64,000 nucleotides of DNA from Euprymna scolopes (GCA_024364805.1 CM044489.1:115479994-115543993); one strand, 5' to 3'; shown: positions 47,570-58,480, counted from the stretch's first letter. The notes: generated by a model from the sequence alone, not told the origin. Numbers and translations: made by a program.

Positions 47570-48180
47570 ATTATTTGTATTATTATTCATCGGACTACTC
47601 TTCTCATCTTGAGTCTCATTTTCACAACATTTCGATCAATATAACCTCCGACCTTCTTCAGGTGTATCTTGTCGAACTCGGGAATGTTTCTATCAAACTC
47701 AGGAATTTGGACGGAATTTCGAGCGGAACCCTTTATTTACTTCACGAGGATAGCGTGCTCTTGTTCCGTCAACCCTAAATGGATAGGGGTTCTAAGTAAT
47801 TCGCAATTGTATTTTTTGGTTGCCCACACTTAGGATTGAACTTTCAAACTTCACAAGAATATCACTTTTACAATTGATTTTTCCCAGTACTCTAACCACT
47901 GTGCCACGGGTCCTTGTCCGCAATACATTTGCAAATTGCTTAGGACCTCTATCCAGTCATGGCTGACAGAACAAGAGCACATTACCCTCGTGAAGTAAAT
48001 AAAGGGTTCCGCTCGAAATTCCGTCCAAATTCCCGAATTTAACAGAAACATTCCCGAGTTCGACAAGATATACCTGAAGAAGGTCAGAGGTTATATCGAC
48101 CGAAACATTGTGAAAATCACACTCAAGATGAGAACAGTAGTCCGATGAATAATAATACAAATAACCAATCCTCATCTAAA
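47570..48180. mobile_element. FB-1 fold-back, best copy, ~610 bp
   Basis: Left arm 47580-47820 and right arm 47935-48172 are inverted copies over about 240 bp. Pairs include CCGACCTTCTTCAGGTGTAT with ATACCTGAAGAAGGTCAGAG, TCTTGTCGAACTCGGGAATG with CATTCCCGAGTTCGACAAGA, and CGGAATTTCGAGCGGAACCC with GGGTTCCGCTCGAAATTCCG. The core 47825-47930, on the minus strand, has CCCGTGGCACAGTGGTTAGA GTAC (A box) and AAAGTTCAATCCTAAGTGTG (B box). The transcript of either strand could fold into one long hairpin. Confidence 0.9.
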
Positions 48181-48266
48181 AAATTCAGAAACATCAATTT
48201 TTTTTTATTATTGTATTTGTACATTGATCTACACTTTATACAAGATATATGAAAATTTATATGTCA

Positions 48267-48267
<1 letters not shown>

Positions 48268-48293
<26 letters not shown>
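48268..48293. repeat. (TA)n microsatellite
   Basis: A short TA tract between FB-1 and the CTAG element that begins at 48367. Confidence 0.95.
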
Positions 48294-48297
<4 letters not shown>

Positions 48298-48366
48298 CTT
48301 GATATATTTTTTAACAGTTCTTGATTATCTTTTTATACAAGTGGGTTTTTTTATACTTTATAATTA

Positions 48367-49145
48367 ACTAGCGAGGGGTACCCGGCGTTGCCCGGGTGTT
48401 TGTAGGTGTGTGTGAAAAAAACCCGAAGCCTTGACGCGCATAGTAAAATGTGAAGAAAAACAGGTGCCCGTGAAAAAAAAAAACGAAGCTTTGACGACGC
48501 TCAGTTGGAAAATAGTAAAGTGTGAAAAAAGAAAACAGGTGCGCGTTTTTGATTGATGTGACGGCGATAGCTATTCAGCAGTTAGCATTTTGTGCGGGAC
48601 AATTTTTAATGAGGTCAATAAATCGGTTTGTTTGTTTTTAACTAAGTTCGGGGAAAACCAACTCCCTGTTTATTAGGGGGAGTGTCTGGTCTCGAAATGA
48701 AAGCTACTGTCTGATATGACAAAGTCGACATTGACCAAACGTTACTTAGCTCTCTAGAGACCACTGTAATTAGTAGAGTCGAGTTTCGCTCTTTTTATAC
48801 CAAAAACCGAATGTAACGCGTGTCGATCGGGAAATGTGGAATAATTAACGTTTGAAAGTCAATAAAATTAAATAGACAGGCGAGCTCCGTAGTTAACTGT
48901 GAGATATTACAATTTATAGATGATATAAAAAGTTTTAAGAAGTTGTGAACCGAGCGAGCCCCCCCCCCCCCTTCAAACAAAGCAACATTTCTACATGAAA
49001 TAATTTATGGCTTTTTTTGATATTATGTGTCTGAGAGATCGCTCTTTCTAACGATATCACTTTCATGCTTGTTAGATGCGGATGGCAAAAGTTTTTAGTG
49101 GACATACAAACACACACAGACGGCTGAGATTTATATTATAAATAT
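48367..49145 (-). mobile_element. CTAG-family element, long copy
   Basis: Starts AACTAGCGAGGGGTACCCGG CGTTGCCCGGGTGTTTGTAG, with a clear ACCCGG..CCGGGT hairpin. It continues with two close repeats of (A/C)GAAGC(C/T)TTGACG(C/A)GC and AAACAGGTGC(C/G)CG. It ends GTTTTTAGTGGACATACAAA CACACACAGACGG, GAGATTTATATTATAAAT. There is a C12 run at 48959-48970. Non-coding. Confidence 0.7.
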
Positions 49146-49606
49146 TCCTTTACACAAAAATCTATACCTTTTGACTTTATTTTACAAATTAAATTTTTTT
49201 TATATAAGGCGAGTTTATTTTATTTCCTTTTGTAACAATATTTTACTTGACAAAATTAAACAAATTTAAATAAATTTAAACAAATTTAAACAAATTTTTA
49301 AGATGAGTTCATGAATGTTTATGGCAGCTGTAGCTGTCTCTCAATTGTTTGCCATTTTATGTAAATTAGTTTTTGCAATCGCCAATCAGGAACAAGCAAG
49401 GAGAATTTGTATGGGGTCCTAATGTCTAGTGTCTGAAAGTGCACTAGAAGACTGATCACCTCTGATCAGTATGATGTTGCAAGATCTGAAACTCTTTAGT
49501 TAGCCCTCTAATACCCCATTATGGTGCGTATCTTTGAACATATTCAAGTAAATATAATAAATGCGTTTATCAATTGAAATCTTTTGTTTCTTTTATTTTT
49601 TTCTAG
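49145..49606. other. End of the 40.5-kb CDC14 intron
   Basis: An AT-rich stretch with short AAATTTAAACA repeats at 49260-49300 and a long TTTTATTTTTTTCTAG pyrimidine tract and acceptor at 49591-49606. Nothing else seen. Confidence 0.6.
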
Positions 49607-49837
49607 GCTATCCAGTTCACTCACCAGAAGCTTATTTCTCATACTTTCGGGAACACAATGTAACTGCTGTTGTTCGCCTAAATAAGAAAATATACGATGC
49701 TAAGCGTTTTACTGATGCTGCTTTTGACCATTATGATCTATTCTTTGTTGATGGCAGTGTACCAACTGACAGCATTGTTCGGAAGTTTTTGGAAATTAGT
49801 GAAAAATGTGACGGTGCTCTTGCTATTCATTGCAAAG
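49607..49837 (+). CDS. CDC14: CDC14 phosphatase, catalytic exon 1
   Basis: A 77-codon exon at the heart of the B domain. It encodes [47 protein letters not shown] and ALAIHCKA, all collinear with CDC14A/B. The Cys of HCK (codon 49831-49833) is the nucleophile of the CX5R motif. The Asp of FFVDG (49750-49752) is exactly 27 residues before it, the spacing of the general acid Asp and nucleophile Cys in human CDC14B. The intron cuts the signature after HCK plus the first base of Ala, so the CX5R loop is shared with an exon 9.4 kb away. Donor AAAG|GTAAAT. Confidence 0.98.
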
Positions 49838-50144
49838 GTAAATATTGTCTTTTTACATATGTATTTTTGATAATTTAAATCATTTTCAAATCATGATCCA
49901 AATAAAGATTTTATATAAAAGTTTTATAACTGTTTACAGCTGTTTCAAGGTAATGTTTATTTTAAGTCATACAACACATAACATTTTTCAAACTCCAGGT
50001 CATAATCAGAATAGAATTTTTGTATGTATCCAATAAGAACACAAATCAACATCAATGTCATCAAAAGTTTAATTTCCACCAAAGAAACAAAGGAAAAATC
50101 ACAAGAACAGATTCATTTTTAAATTCCTTGGTAAAATTATTAAT

Positions 50145-50970
50145 TAGACATTACAATTTCTTGTTAACAAAACAGATCCTTCCTTTGACAAGAGAAAAAT
50201 CCAGGTTCTTCTTGATGGCTGTACGTCTAAACAACATGATATTAATGCAGGTGTGTTTCGGGGGTCGATTCTTGGACCTTTATTACTTCTGATATTCATA
50301 AACGACCTCTCTGATAAAATTGTGTCCAAGATGGATATATTTGCTTATGACATCATGCTTTATAACAGACACAAGGGGAAACCGATTGAACACATATCTA
50401 AGGCAATGGCAGAAACCCTAGAAAATAAACTTGTTTATAGTGGAATGGGGCCATAAATGGATGGTAACATTTAATGAGACTAAGCTTCTTTCCTTTAATA
50501 ACTACAAAAAACCTTCTCAACTACTGATTGCCTTGGACAAATAACACCCTTCCTGAGAGCTCATTATTCAAACTCTTTGGCTTAACATTCACAAGCAATA
50601 CGAACAAAATACATTGAGGACATTTTAATGGAATGTGCTCTGATGAGCTCATAGCACTTGTGCCCCTCCTCAACTTACATACTCCTTACTAACCGGACAA
50701 GCAGACCCCTCCCCCCCCCTCGTCACCATTGAAAAGTTTTCTATTCTAATAGCTTTTTCCCTCTAATTGTTACACTTTGAAATTATTTTCCTTTTTCCTG
50801 CTTCTCTGACTGTACTGACATGCAGAAGTTTAATGTAATGTGAACAGATGTCTCACTGCTCAACTCCCCACAGTCCCTTGTTAGGCATAATCCCAAATAA
50901 TAACCACTTACATATAAGTGGCAATATGCCTTGTTTGTGGCGAAAAAAAGTAAAAAAAAAAAAAAGAGTT
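50145..50970 (+). mobile_element. LINE-B, decayed polymerase fragment with 3' end
   Basis: 50200-50450 reads ITSKQH-like text, then GVFRGSILGPLLLLIFINDL and DIFAYDIMLYNRHK, a form of motifs B and C (GVPQGSILGP...ADD) with the catalytic pair lost. Downstream is a separate 3' end (TACTGACATGCAGAAGTTTA, GTGGCAATATGCC) and an A tail near 50945-50965. The distance from motif C to the tail is shorter than expected, so an internal deletion is likely. It lies in the intron after the first catalytic exon. Confidence 0.75.
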
Positions 50971-51120
50971 CACATTAAATTTTACTTGCATGATGTGAAT
51001 TTGATCCCTGGTAAAAAAACAAAAAAAAATAAAGTGATATGAAATATTAAAAACATAAATAAATAAAATGAAAAAAAAAAAACAATTTTTTTAATTGGCA
51101 TGGAATGCAAAATCAGAGGC

Positions 51121-51260
51121 AGTTGATCCCAGAGAATTTAATGAAGGGTTCAATTTGAATTTCCCAGATGATTACCAACTATGACAAAATGCAATTGAAA
51201 AAGGCTGGATAATACAACATGCAAAATATTAACAACACAACCAAGATATGGAAAACAGCC
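51121..51260. mobile_element. FB-1 right-arm remnant
   Basis: AATTTAATGAAGGGTTCAAT, GACAAAATGCAATTGAAAAA GGCTGG and AACAACACAACCAAGATATG are decayed versions of the FB-1 right arm. Short and old. Confidence 0.45.
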
Positions 51261-51514
51261 AGCAACATTTAAAGTATAAATACTCCTGGGCAACACTGGG
51301 ATAGGCTAGATAGTAATATAAACAAGCACATTCTTCTTTGTTATTTATAAGCACAGATTTTCTATTGAATTGAAATTCTCTGAAGAGAGAAATATTTATA
51401 AAATGTTTTTTGTTTTATTTTTCTTCACTTTTGTCACTTTTCCCTCAATTTGATGAACTTCAAACTTTTTTTAACAAAAAATATTTCTTACCACAGGAAT
51501 TGACCTAAATGTTG

Positions 51515-51850
51515 TTTTTGATATTTTAATTTTGGAATTTGATCATTTGTATTGTTTGGACTATTTTTCTCATTGTGATTGTTATTTCCACAATATTTCA
51601 GCTGATCTAACCTCCAACTTTCTTCAAGTGCATCATTTTGAACATATGAATCTGTATGGAACTTCATTATTTATTTAACCCACAAGGGTAGATTGCTCTT
51701 GTTCTGTACGCTATGACTGAGTAGATGTGTAAATTAATTATATTATTCCTAGTAATTATTGCCTTTAGTAAGGATTGACCCTCAAACCTCCAGAAGACTG
51801 TTATTTAGAATAATATTTAATCAATGCATTTATCCATTGTGCAATATTTT
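51515..51850. mobile_element. FB-1 left arm and core, decayed
   Basis: TTTGTATTGTTTGGACTATT TTTCTC, CAATATTTCAGCTGATCTAA CCTCCAAC; then GTTCTGTACGCTATGACTGA and a reversed B box (TAAGGATTGACCCTCAAACC). The right arm is missing. Confidence 0.6.
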
Positions 51851-52100
51851 CACAAGTAATACAACTTAATTTTTGATTATTTAATATTTTATACTAAAAT
51901 ATTCAACATCATTCAGTAAGGCAAACTAAGTTTTTGTGTCTCATGGCTTTTGTGAATTATCTCTTAAAATTGAAATAATTAGTGACTGGTGCACTCTTTA
52001 CACATATTGACTCAACATGCTATGTTTGAGCTATGTTGGGGCTATTGCGTTGCTTTCACTAATACCCTTGGGGGGAAAATAGAGTAAAAACAAGTTTTGA

Positions 52101-52104
<4 letters not shown>

Positions 52105-52138
<34 letters not shown>
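52105..52138. repeat. (TA)n microsatellite
   Basis: A TA tract about 95 bp upstream of the palindrome at 52232; a second short TA tract starts at its right end (52436). Confidence 0.97.
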
Positions 52139-52141
<3 letters not shown>

Positions 52142-52231
52142 CCAGATTAATATCTTCCAGAGGTGAAGTAACTAATGAATTTTTAACAAGGTTCATAAAA
52201 GAGTGCTTAATACTGACATAGGGCAAGATAG

Positions 52232-52436
52232 ACTTTTTATTAGTCTTACGTAAGCATTTATATATCGCTACACATTCATGAGCATGTTTCAATCAGCCAG
52301 TTACAAGTAACTAGAGACCTCTTCACGTGATGCAATATCACCTGAAGAGGTCTCTAGTTACTTGTAATTGGCTGACTGAAACATGCTCATATATGTGTAG
52401 CAACATATAAATGTTTATGTAAAACTAATAAAAAGT
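52232..52436. mobile_element. PAL-205, near-perfect 205-bp palindrome
   Basis: Ends ACTTTTTATTAGTCTTACGT and its mirror ACATAAACATTT..ACTAATAAAAAGT. The centre is GACCTCTTCACGTGATGCAA TATCACCTGAAGAGGTC, with a loop of only about 5 nt. Arms of about 100 bp differ at only a few positions. A MITE-like hairpin with no ORF. The right end runs straight into TATATATATA. Confidence 0.9.
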
Positions 52437-52919
52437 ATATATATATATTTCCGATTATTTTTATTTTTCCAGGTTTGGGAACATTTAAAAGAATTTTTTT
52501 CTCCAAAAATGTTAAATTGTTTTGCTTTAGTAGTATAAATGTTGTTTCAGATAAGAACACAGTAATACAGGATTATTTTGATACTGGCAATGGCTGACTG
52601 CAGACTTTTACTGTAAAACGGTTATTTGCTATTTTTGCTGCTATCATAAATAAACGCAAATTTTTCATTTTTAGCTGATAAAAATAAATGGAGAAACTTT
52701 AATCAGTATAATGTGTAAATGCTACATCGAATGATTAATATCTATTAAAGTAATATTGTATTACATGTATTTATAATGAAATAATTTGATTAATATGGAT
52801 AACAGAATTTACAATGTATAATTATTGATTCCTCAGAGAAAAATGTCACTTTGAGAAGTGTCTCTGGAGAGGATTGTTACAGCAGCGCTCCTTAGGATGA
52901 ATTAGTTTTATTTTTTGTT

Positions 52920-53175
52920 GATTTTTTTTTTTTTTTTTAACATTCTCTTTCATCCCCAAATAAGGCATATTGCCATTTTGAACATAAGTGGCTGCTATTT
53001 GAGACTGTGGAGAGTTAAGGATGTCTGTTCACATTACATTTAAACTTTTGCAGGTTAGTACAGTTAGGGAAGCAGGAAACAGGGAGGGGATTCCAAAGTC
53101 TAGCAGTTCGAGGGAAGAACCTATTAGAGTAGAAGGCTTTCCGGTATCTAGGGATCTCTCAACAGTGAAAAGGTG

Positions 53176-53208
<33 letters not shown>
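52920..53208 (-). mobile_element. LINE-B 3' end
   Basis: A T18 run at 52921-52938 (poly(A) on minus), then CATATTGCCATTTTGAACAT AAGTGGC, GTTCACATTACATTTAAACT TTTGCAGG and CAGGAAACAGGGAGGGGATT. It ends at another T run (53179-53208). It matches 31883-32090 and 50780-50965. Confidence 0.75.
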
Positions 53209-53424
53209 CCATCAAATTAATTTGAAATATGTACGTCAAGGGGACACAAGTGCTATGAGTTCATCAGAATACATTCCAATTAAAGTACATGTAAAACAGG
53301 CACAGAGATGCAACATTTTGGCAATGGGACAGACTTATTTTAAATTATATAGAGTAGCTTTTGATAGTAACAACAACGAAAAAGCAATGTTACTGCAGAT
53401 GTACATATTAATCTATATTGCAGA

Positions 53425-53960
53425 ATATTTGAGATGAGGATTGATGATTTGGATTATTTGGACTACTGTTCTTATTTTGGCTATTACATTTTACAACATT
53501 TGGAACTGATGTTCCTATTTACAATGCCTCCCCATGGGACAGAGTTAGACACCAGTGCTGTTTTTTAACATGGAGAAAAGGAACAAAAATAAAAATTGTC
53601 TCAGTCGTGAAGGATTTATCCTCCACTGACAGAGAACAAAAAATTGAAGTGTAGCATATGAAGAACAGATACTACACTTTGATCTTAGACCAAAGGCCAA
53701 GAAGTCTGCTGATGTTACCTCCAACTTTCTTTGGGTGCATCTGTTCAAATCTAGCAACATTCTAATTGAACTTGAAAATCTTTGTTAAACTTTGGAACCT
53801 GGATAGAACTTTGAACTGAACCCTTTATTCAATCCGTAAGGTAAATTGTTCTCATTCTGTCAGCCGTGACTGGGTAGACATGTTTATTTTATATTATTCT
53901 TAGTTGTTATCACCCACAGTAAGGATTGAACCTTTAACCTCTGGAAAACTGTCACTTAAA
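53425..53960. mobile_element. FB-1 left arm, split by U2R
   Basis: 53425-53513 (GAGATGAGGATTGATGATTT GGATTATTTGG) and 53709-53960 (TTACCTCCAACTTTCTTTGG, AACCCTTTATTCAATCCGTA, reversed B box AAGGATTGAACCTTTAACCT) together make the FB-1 left arm and core. The break is filled by a 195-bp unrelated insert. Confidence 0.75.
53514..53708 (-). mobile_element. U2R: short element with U2 snRNA-like head
   Basis: On the minus strand the element opens with GACTTCTTGGCCTTTGGTCT AAGATCAAAGTGTAGTATCT GTTCTT, a close match to the first ~46 nt of U2 snRNA, including the branch-site recognition sequence GTGTAGTATCT. It then departs completely: a hairpin (GTGGAGGATAAATCCTTCAC), AATTTTTA, and GGTGTCTAACTCTGTCCCAT. 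An 8-bp duplication CTGATGTT flanks it (53506-53513 and 53709-53716) inside an FB-1 arm. So it is an insertion of an RNA-derived or U2-headed repeat, not a U2 gene: the Sm-site half and stem-loops III/IV of U2 are absent. No second copy seen in the window. Confidence 0.75.
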
Positions 53961-54329
53961 ACTGTTCAGTTTTTGGGAATATTATAAAGGGTTTTAGGAG
54001 GCATAATATGCGATTTAAAAATTCAAATATTTTAGATTTGCATTAAATTTGACTCATATTCATTGAACACCAATTAAGCAACATTCCCTGAATTTCAATT
54101 TCTTTGCAAAACCCTTTAAGATTTAAATTTTGATTATATTTTAGAATCAAAATCATGTAATGGATTTTGATTAAAATAAGGATTCTAGACATAAGGGTTA
54201 TTATCATTATATCTTGATTTTAATCTTCATAAGGGAGGCATAAAAGTAGTGCAAACCTGTTCTGTTTGAGAAATTAATTTTACCTGTCTTCGTTTGGGTA
54301 TTTTTCTAGTTCTTTCTCTACATATAATA

Positions 54330-54837
54330 CTAGCGGGGTACCCGGCGTTGTGTGTGTGAACACGTGGGGGGGGGGCGGTAAAAAGTGGTAGTAACAAGGG
54401 GGGGGTGTCAAAACAACAGTGAGCAGCCCAAGTGGAGAGAGGTTTAAAAAAAAGAAAAAAGTGGTAGTAGGCAGGCAGGCTCAAACCTGTAACGTGAAAG
54501 ATAAAAAAGGTTGAAAAAAATTGAACATCTTAGCCAATGTCTCCATGGCGCAACCAGAAGTCCCAAGCGTTGAAATTAAGTGCAGTCAATCCAACAGAGA
54601 TGATGACTTTGCGAAAATGTTGACGTAAAAACCGACCCCTCCTTATACAAAACTGCTCAGTTGAGGGTGAATGGAATGAATGTTTTTACAATTTTTCGAT
54701 ATTTGTCGTCCAAAGGATAGAGCTTGAAAATGATACTGATTTTGTGAGGATCTGTCGCATGTGTGGAAAGTTTTTGTGAGACATAAAAACACACAAACAC
54801 ACACACACACATTTTGCCTTTTATATATTAAAAGAAG
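54330..54837 (-). mobile_element. CTAG-family element
   Basis: Starts TACTAGCGGGGTACCCGGCG TTGTGTGTG. A minus-strand tRNA-like part is marked by GGCAGGCTCAAACCTGTAAC and TGTCTCCATGGCGCAACCAG. It ends ACACACACACACATTTTGCC TTTTATATATT. G-rich runs occur at 54365-54376 and 54398-54407. Confidence 0.7.
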
Positions 54838-55312
54838 ATGTCTAGTTGTCTGTGTGTATGTCCAGCTAAAAGTCCCAAACTACAAAGCAAACAGCCACAA
54901 AGTTGATATATTCTTGATCAGTGTTACCCTTAGGTAATAATATATAGCATTTAGAAAAAATGTGTTCATTCTTTGACTCTGCACTAGAGCAGATTTCATC
55001 AAGGGGACGAAGGGTATTTTTTACAGTTTTGTACTTTTAAAGAGAGCTCACTGGGGTTTTTTATTAAGGAGTTACTTCCCTTATGTGGACTCATTCCTCT
55101 AGAAATCTATGTAAAGGAATGTTATATGCATGTATGTTATGTGTAGAAAGAGGAATCGGTTGGGTAGAGGAGAAATATAGGGATGAGAAGAGTGAGGGGG
55201 GAAACAAGGAAAGAGAAAGATAGATAAAGAGGTAGAATTTTAAAAGAAATGCTACAACTATACTCCTGGCAACACCGGTTAGTCCTGCTAGTAAAATTAT
55301 ATAATAAAATGT
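54838..55312 (+). mobile_element. CTAG-like element in opposite orientation
   Basis: Begins AAGAAGATGTCTAGTTGTCT GTGTGTATG directly after the ATATATTA end of the previous copy. It ends TATACTCCTGGCAACACCGG TTAGTCCTGCTAGTAAAATT, the reverse of the CTAGC/CCGG boundary. The two elements thus stand tail to tail. Confidence 0.6.
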
Positions 55313-55314
55313 AT

Positions 55315-56700
55315 AAATGCTACCAATTTCATTAAAATGACAGTTTGCTGATTTTAGGTGATCAACATAATTAGCCCATTGATCTGTTTATCAAGAGTAA
55401 TCTTCTAATGGGTGTAGGGACAGAAGCCCCCCCCCCCTCCCAACTTGCATTGCATGAACTTATATACAGAAGAATGGAGTTGAATTATGCTTTGTTTAAT
55501 AGATGTATAGCACTAAAAATTCAAGATGTCTACAAAGTTGAAGCAATTTTGATATGAGGTCTGAATAGATTCTAGTTTATTCTAAGCTACAAATTGACAA
55601 TAAGATTAGAAAGCGAAAGCTCACATAATCTGAATTACTCATGCATATTTGTGCTTTTTTTTAATCAAAACAGAAATCATTTTCTGGCATCTCTTGTTTT
55701 GGCAACATGCCAGGTTTATGTATACCACCAACATATGCTTGGCTTCATGTGATGTACTTTTAGAATCTTATAGATATAGTCTGTCGACCCAGAGAGAAAA
55801 TTATCACTTTTATTGAGATACAAAAGAGATGAGGGATTATCTTTGGATATAATGTGTATAAAATCATAAGAAACATTAGGAAGCTTTTCGCATGCAAGAT
55901 TTTGGTGCATTAATTAATAATTTGAATATTTAATCTCCAAATTAGATGCTGACTTTTTGAAATAGCTTCGTACAAAAGCAGCCAATCAGAATACATCTTT
56001 CATTGACTTGCATGCAATCAACCAATCACTATCATTATAGCATATGTTATAATCAAGATGGCAGTGTCCTGATTTTGATCATATCAAAATTTGGACCCTT
56101 TCCAGATTCTAATGAGAAAAAAGTAAATGTTTTCTTCAGATTTTCAGATTTACTTTCAATGTAAGCTTGGGGACTAGTGTCATGCTCTGCATATCCATTA
56201 TATCAGCATATTAGAAAAATATGCATGCCAGGGTGGATAAAATTAATTATCTAAATAGAACAGATTTGCACATCTTTTACATTCCCCTTTTATGAAGATT
56301 AAAATTAAGATATAATGCTGCTAAACCTTATGTCTACAATCCTTCTTCCAATTTTAATCTAAATCCATAACATGATTCTGATTTAAAAATTTAAGACTTA
56401 AGCTTAAAAAGACTTAAGAAGAAGTTGACATTCAGGAAATAATGTTTAATTGCTGAATCAATTTCAATGCAAATCTGAAATATTTAAATTTTCAAATGGG
56501 AGTTTCTGCCTCTATTGTGTCCCCCCCTAAAGACCCTTTAAAATACTCCAAAAGAAACTGAAATTTGGGGAATATTTATTAATTGATGTCTAATATCAAT
56601 TGTTAAAATTTCCCCCAAATCAGAGGTACCTAAATTTTCATAAAGGGCTTTTACCCATTACATGAAACTGAATTAAACTAAATATAGCACATGTTATTCA
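55315..56700. other. Intronic stretch, nothing recognised
   Basis: AT-rich with a C11 run at 55428-55438. It shows phrases like AGCAGCCAATCAGAATACAT, but no element termini or coding similarity I can name. Confidence 0.45.
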
Positions 56701-56737
56701 TCCTTACACGTAGTATTTTCATTCGAAAATTCCTAAT

Positions 56738-56766
56738 GATCGGTTAATTAGTTTAGGTATGAATCC
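56738..56766 (+). repeat. Single copy of the 76-bp minisatellite core
   Basis: GATCGGTTAATTAGTTTAGG TATGAATCC, with two differences from the core repeated at 425-770, 56 kb away. Confidence 0.8.
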
Positions 56767-56939
56767 TGTACATCCCAAGAGCGATAGGAGCCTTCTATCA
56801 TATCTGAAAGTAACACAATGTTCAACGAGCGAGATTAGAGATACGCCGCTGTATGACTTATGCTCTTTACCAATCCAAGTTATGACAAAAGGACTATTTA
56901 CGGCACCCTCAAAATGCAAATCCGGATGGCTCAATGCTT

Positions 56940-57480
56940 GAGAGCACAACTCAACAAAGTTTTCGGCCATGGTTATGGTCTTTGGTGTAGTTTCAAGTGA
57001 GGGCCACATCATGCCACCTCACAACTTTGAAGTTGACTTGAAAGTCAACACCAAAGTGTACCTGGATGTGCTGAAAAGTGTGGTGATCCCCTGGTGCAAT
57101 CAGCTGGCTGCTGGCAAACCCTGGATGTGTCAGCAGGACTCGGTGTCAGCCCACAAGTCTAAAGAGACCCAGGCTTGGCTTCAGAAGGAGTACTATGATG
57201 TTATATCTTTCTCTTACTGGCCCCACTCCCTCCTCTAACGTGAACCCGTTCTACTACTTTGGTCATACATCAAGAACATCACCAATATGACCTCCCACAA
57301 CACCAAATCCAGCCTGACCACTGCCATCCCCTGAGTATTCGCCGAGCTCCCACTAGCGCTTGTGGAAAAGGCATGTTTCCAGTTCCAGACCTGTATCCAA
57401 AAATGGAATCACCTGTTAGTCATGGGTAATAACCTTATGGTGCAATATAATGGAATCTTGGTTATTCAGCATTCATCTAA
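56940..57480 (+). pseudogene. mariner transposase fragment (DNA transposon)
   Basis: The frame from 56945 reads STKFSAMVMVFGVVSSEGH, MPPHNFEVDLKVN, WMCQQDSVSAHKSKETQAWL and SYWPHS, matching the catalytic half of mariner transposases (VMVFGVVSSEG; FQQDSAPSHKA; PPSSPDLNPLDY). The second catalytic Asp survives in QQDS. The third sits in a region where the frame breaks at LL-stop, and the message resumes in another frame (SNVNPFYYFGH, then NTKSSLTTAI). There is another stop near 57334. The N-terminal DNA-binding half is not found. A dead, 5'-truncated copy. Confidence 0.85.
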
Positions 57481-57954
57481 TTTGACCTTTATTTTCGCCA
57501 GACAGGATTAATCAGCTAGTCGCGTCATACCCTATTATCTTTAAGTTTGTTTCTGATTGTATTATTCAACATGGTTCTTTAAAAATTAAAACCGTTTTTT
57601 TTTCGATTTATTTTTCTCCCTAAATAGATACTAAAAAGAAGGGTTAATCATATTAAAAATAAAGAAGATTACCAATGTCACAATGTACATGTTCCCAGGA
57701 CTTGCGGTTATACTGAATATTCAATATTTTGATATTTTCAAATGAAATTAAAATGAAACAAATAGTGCCAATGGATTTGACCCCACTAGTCATCTAGTAA
57801 ATATATATATTAGCAGACCACCCGCTATAGCCCGGTCATAAAATACACTTAAATATCATATTTTGATTAATGCAGATTTCTTATTATTTATTTTTATATT
57901 TATTAATATATTATATTGAACCCAATATATAGTAATGATTTAAAAAGTTTTTAA

Positions 57955-58480
57955 AAAAAAATTGACTTGTGCACTACCACCGAGAATGGTCCTGGATATG
58001 ACCTTAAACTATATCCAGTGGTGAGGCCCCAGCTTGTGGGCTTTGGGGAGTGTGGAGCCACCCTTTAATTACCATTGCTCCCAGGTCCACTCTGACCCAG
58101 AGTGGTAGTACCTGTTAGGGTCCCAACTATGGGTTAAATAGAAACCGACGTGAAAACAAATATATTCTATTAAAAAAAATTTTTCTTCAAAATCTTTGGA
58201 TTCGGCATTAAATAACCCGAAAAGGGTTGATATGCCGTAAAACAAAAACAACCAACCAACCACCGAGAATCGAAACCAAAACGTTTAGCTTACGATTTAC
58301 TTTTTTCTTTGACGTTAATACCTGAGCTAAAGATATGTTTGCTGCAAGGCTAAAAATCGAAACATGGACCAATAGCTTATGCATGCATATTCATAATGCC
58401 GTCGTTCGACCTTCACCTTTCAATGCTCATAATGAGTATGGAAAGGCACCGAAGGAGTTATGAAAAAAGTCATCCGGATC
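57955..58480 (-). mobile_element. tRNA-like SINE module split by S270
   Basis: On the minus strand: TATCTTTAGCTCAGGTATTA ACG (A box), ACGTTTTGGTTTCGATTCTC GGTGG (B box), AGTGCACAAGTCAA and a T run. S270 interrupts it at ATTCTCGGTGGT. The upstream block with ATGCATGCATAAG parallels the copies at 950-1170 and 6960-7215. Confidence 0.65.
57988..58258 (+). mobile_element. S270 element, copy 2, with 12-bp target duplication
   Basis: Flanked by ACCACCGAGAAT at 57976-57987 and 58259-58270. Begins GGTCCTGGATATGACCTTAA and ends AACCAACCA. It differs from copy 1 (22494-22763) at only about 5-7 percent of positions by eye and has the same length to within one base, so both derive from one active master. 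It inserted into a tRNA-like SINE. Confidence 0.87.

Noticed and set aside
52232-52436. A microRNA precursor
   Set aside because: Arms of ~100 bp with almost complete pairing and a tiny loop fit a MITE-type palindrome rather than a ~70-nt pre-miRNA.
53661-53706. A U2 snRNA gene on the minus strand
   Set aside because: Only the first ~46 nt match; the rest of U2 is missing, no upstream promoter element is visible, and an 8-bp duplication shows that it is an insertion.
56719-57012. A 97-codon minus-strand frame overlapping the mariner remnant
   Set aside because: It is antisense to a clear mariner transposase frame over its first part and includes the minisatellite core; no independent protein similarity recognised.
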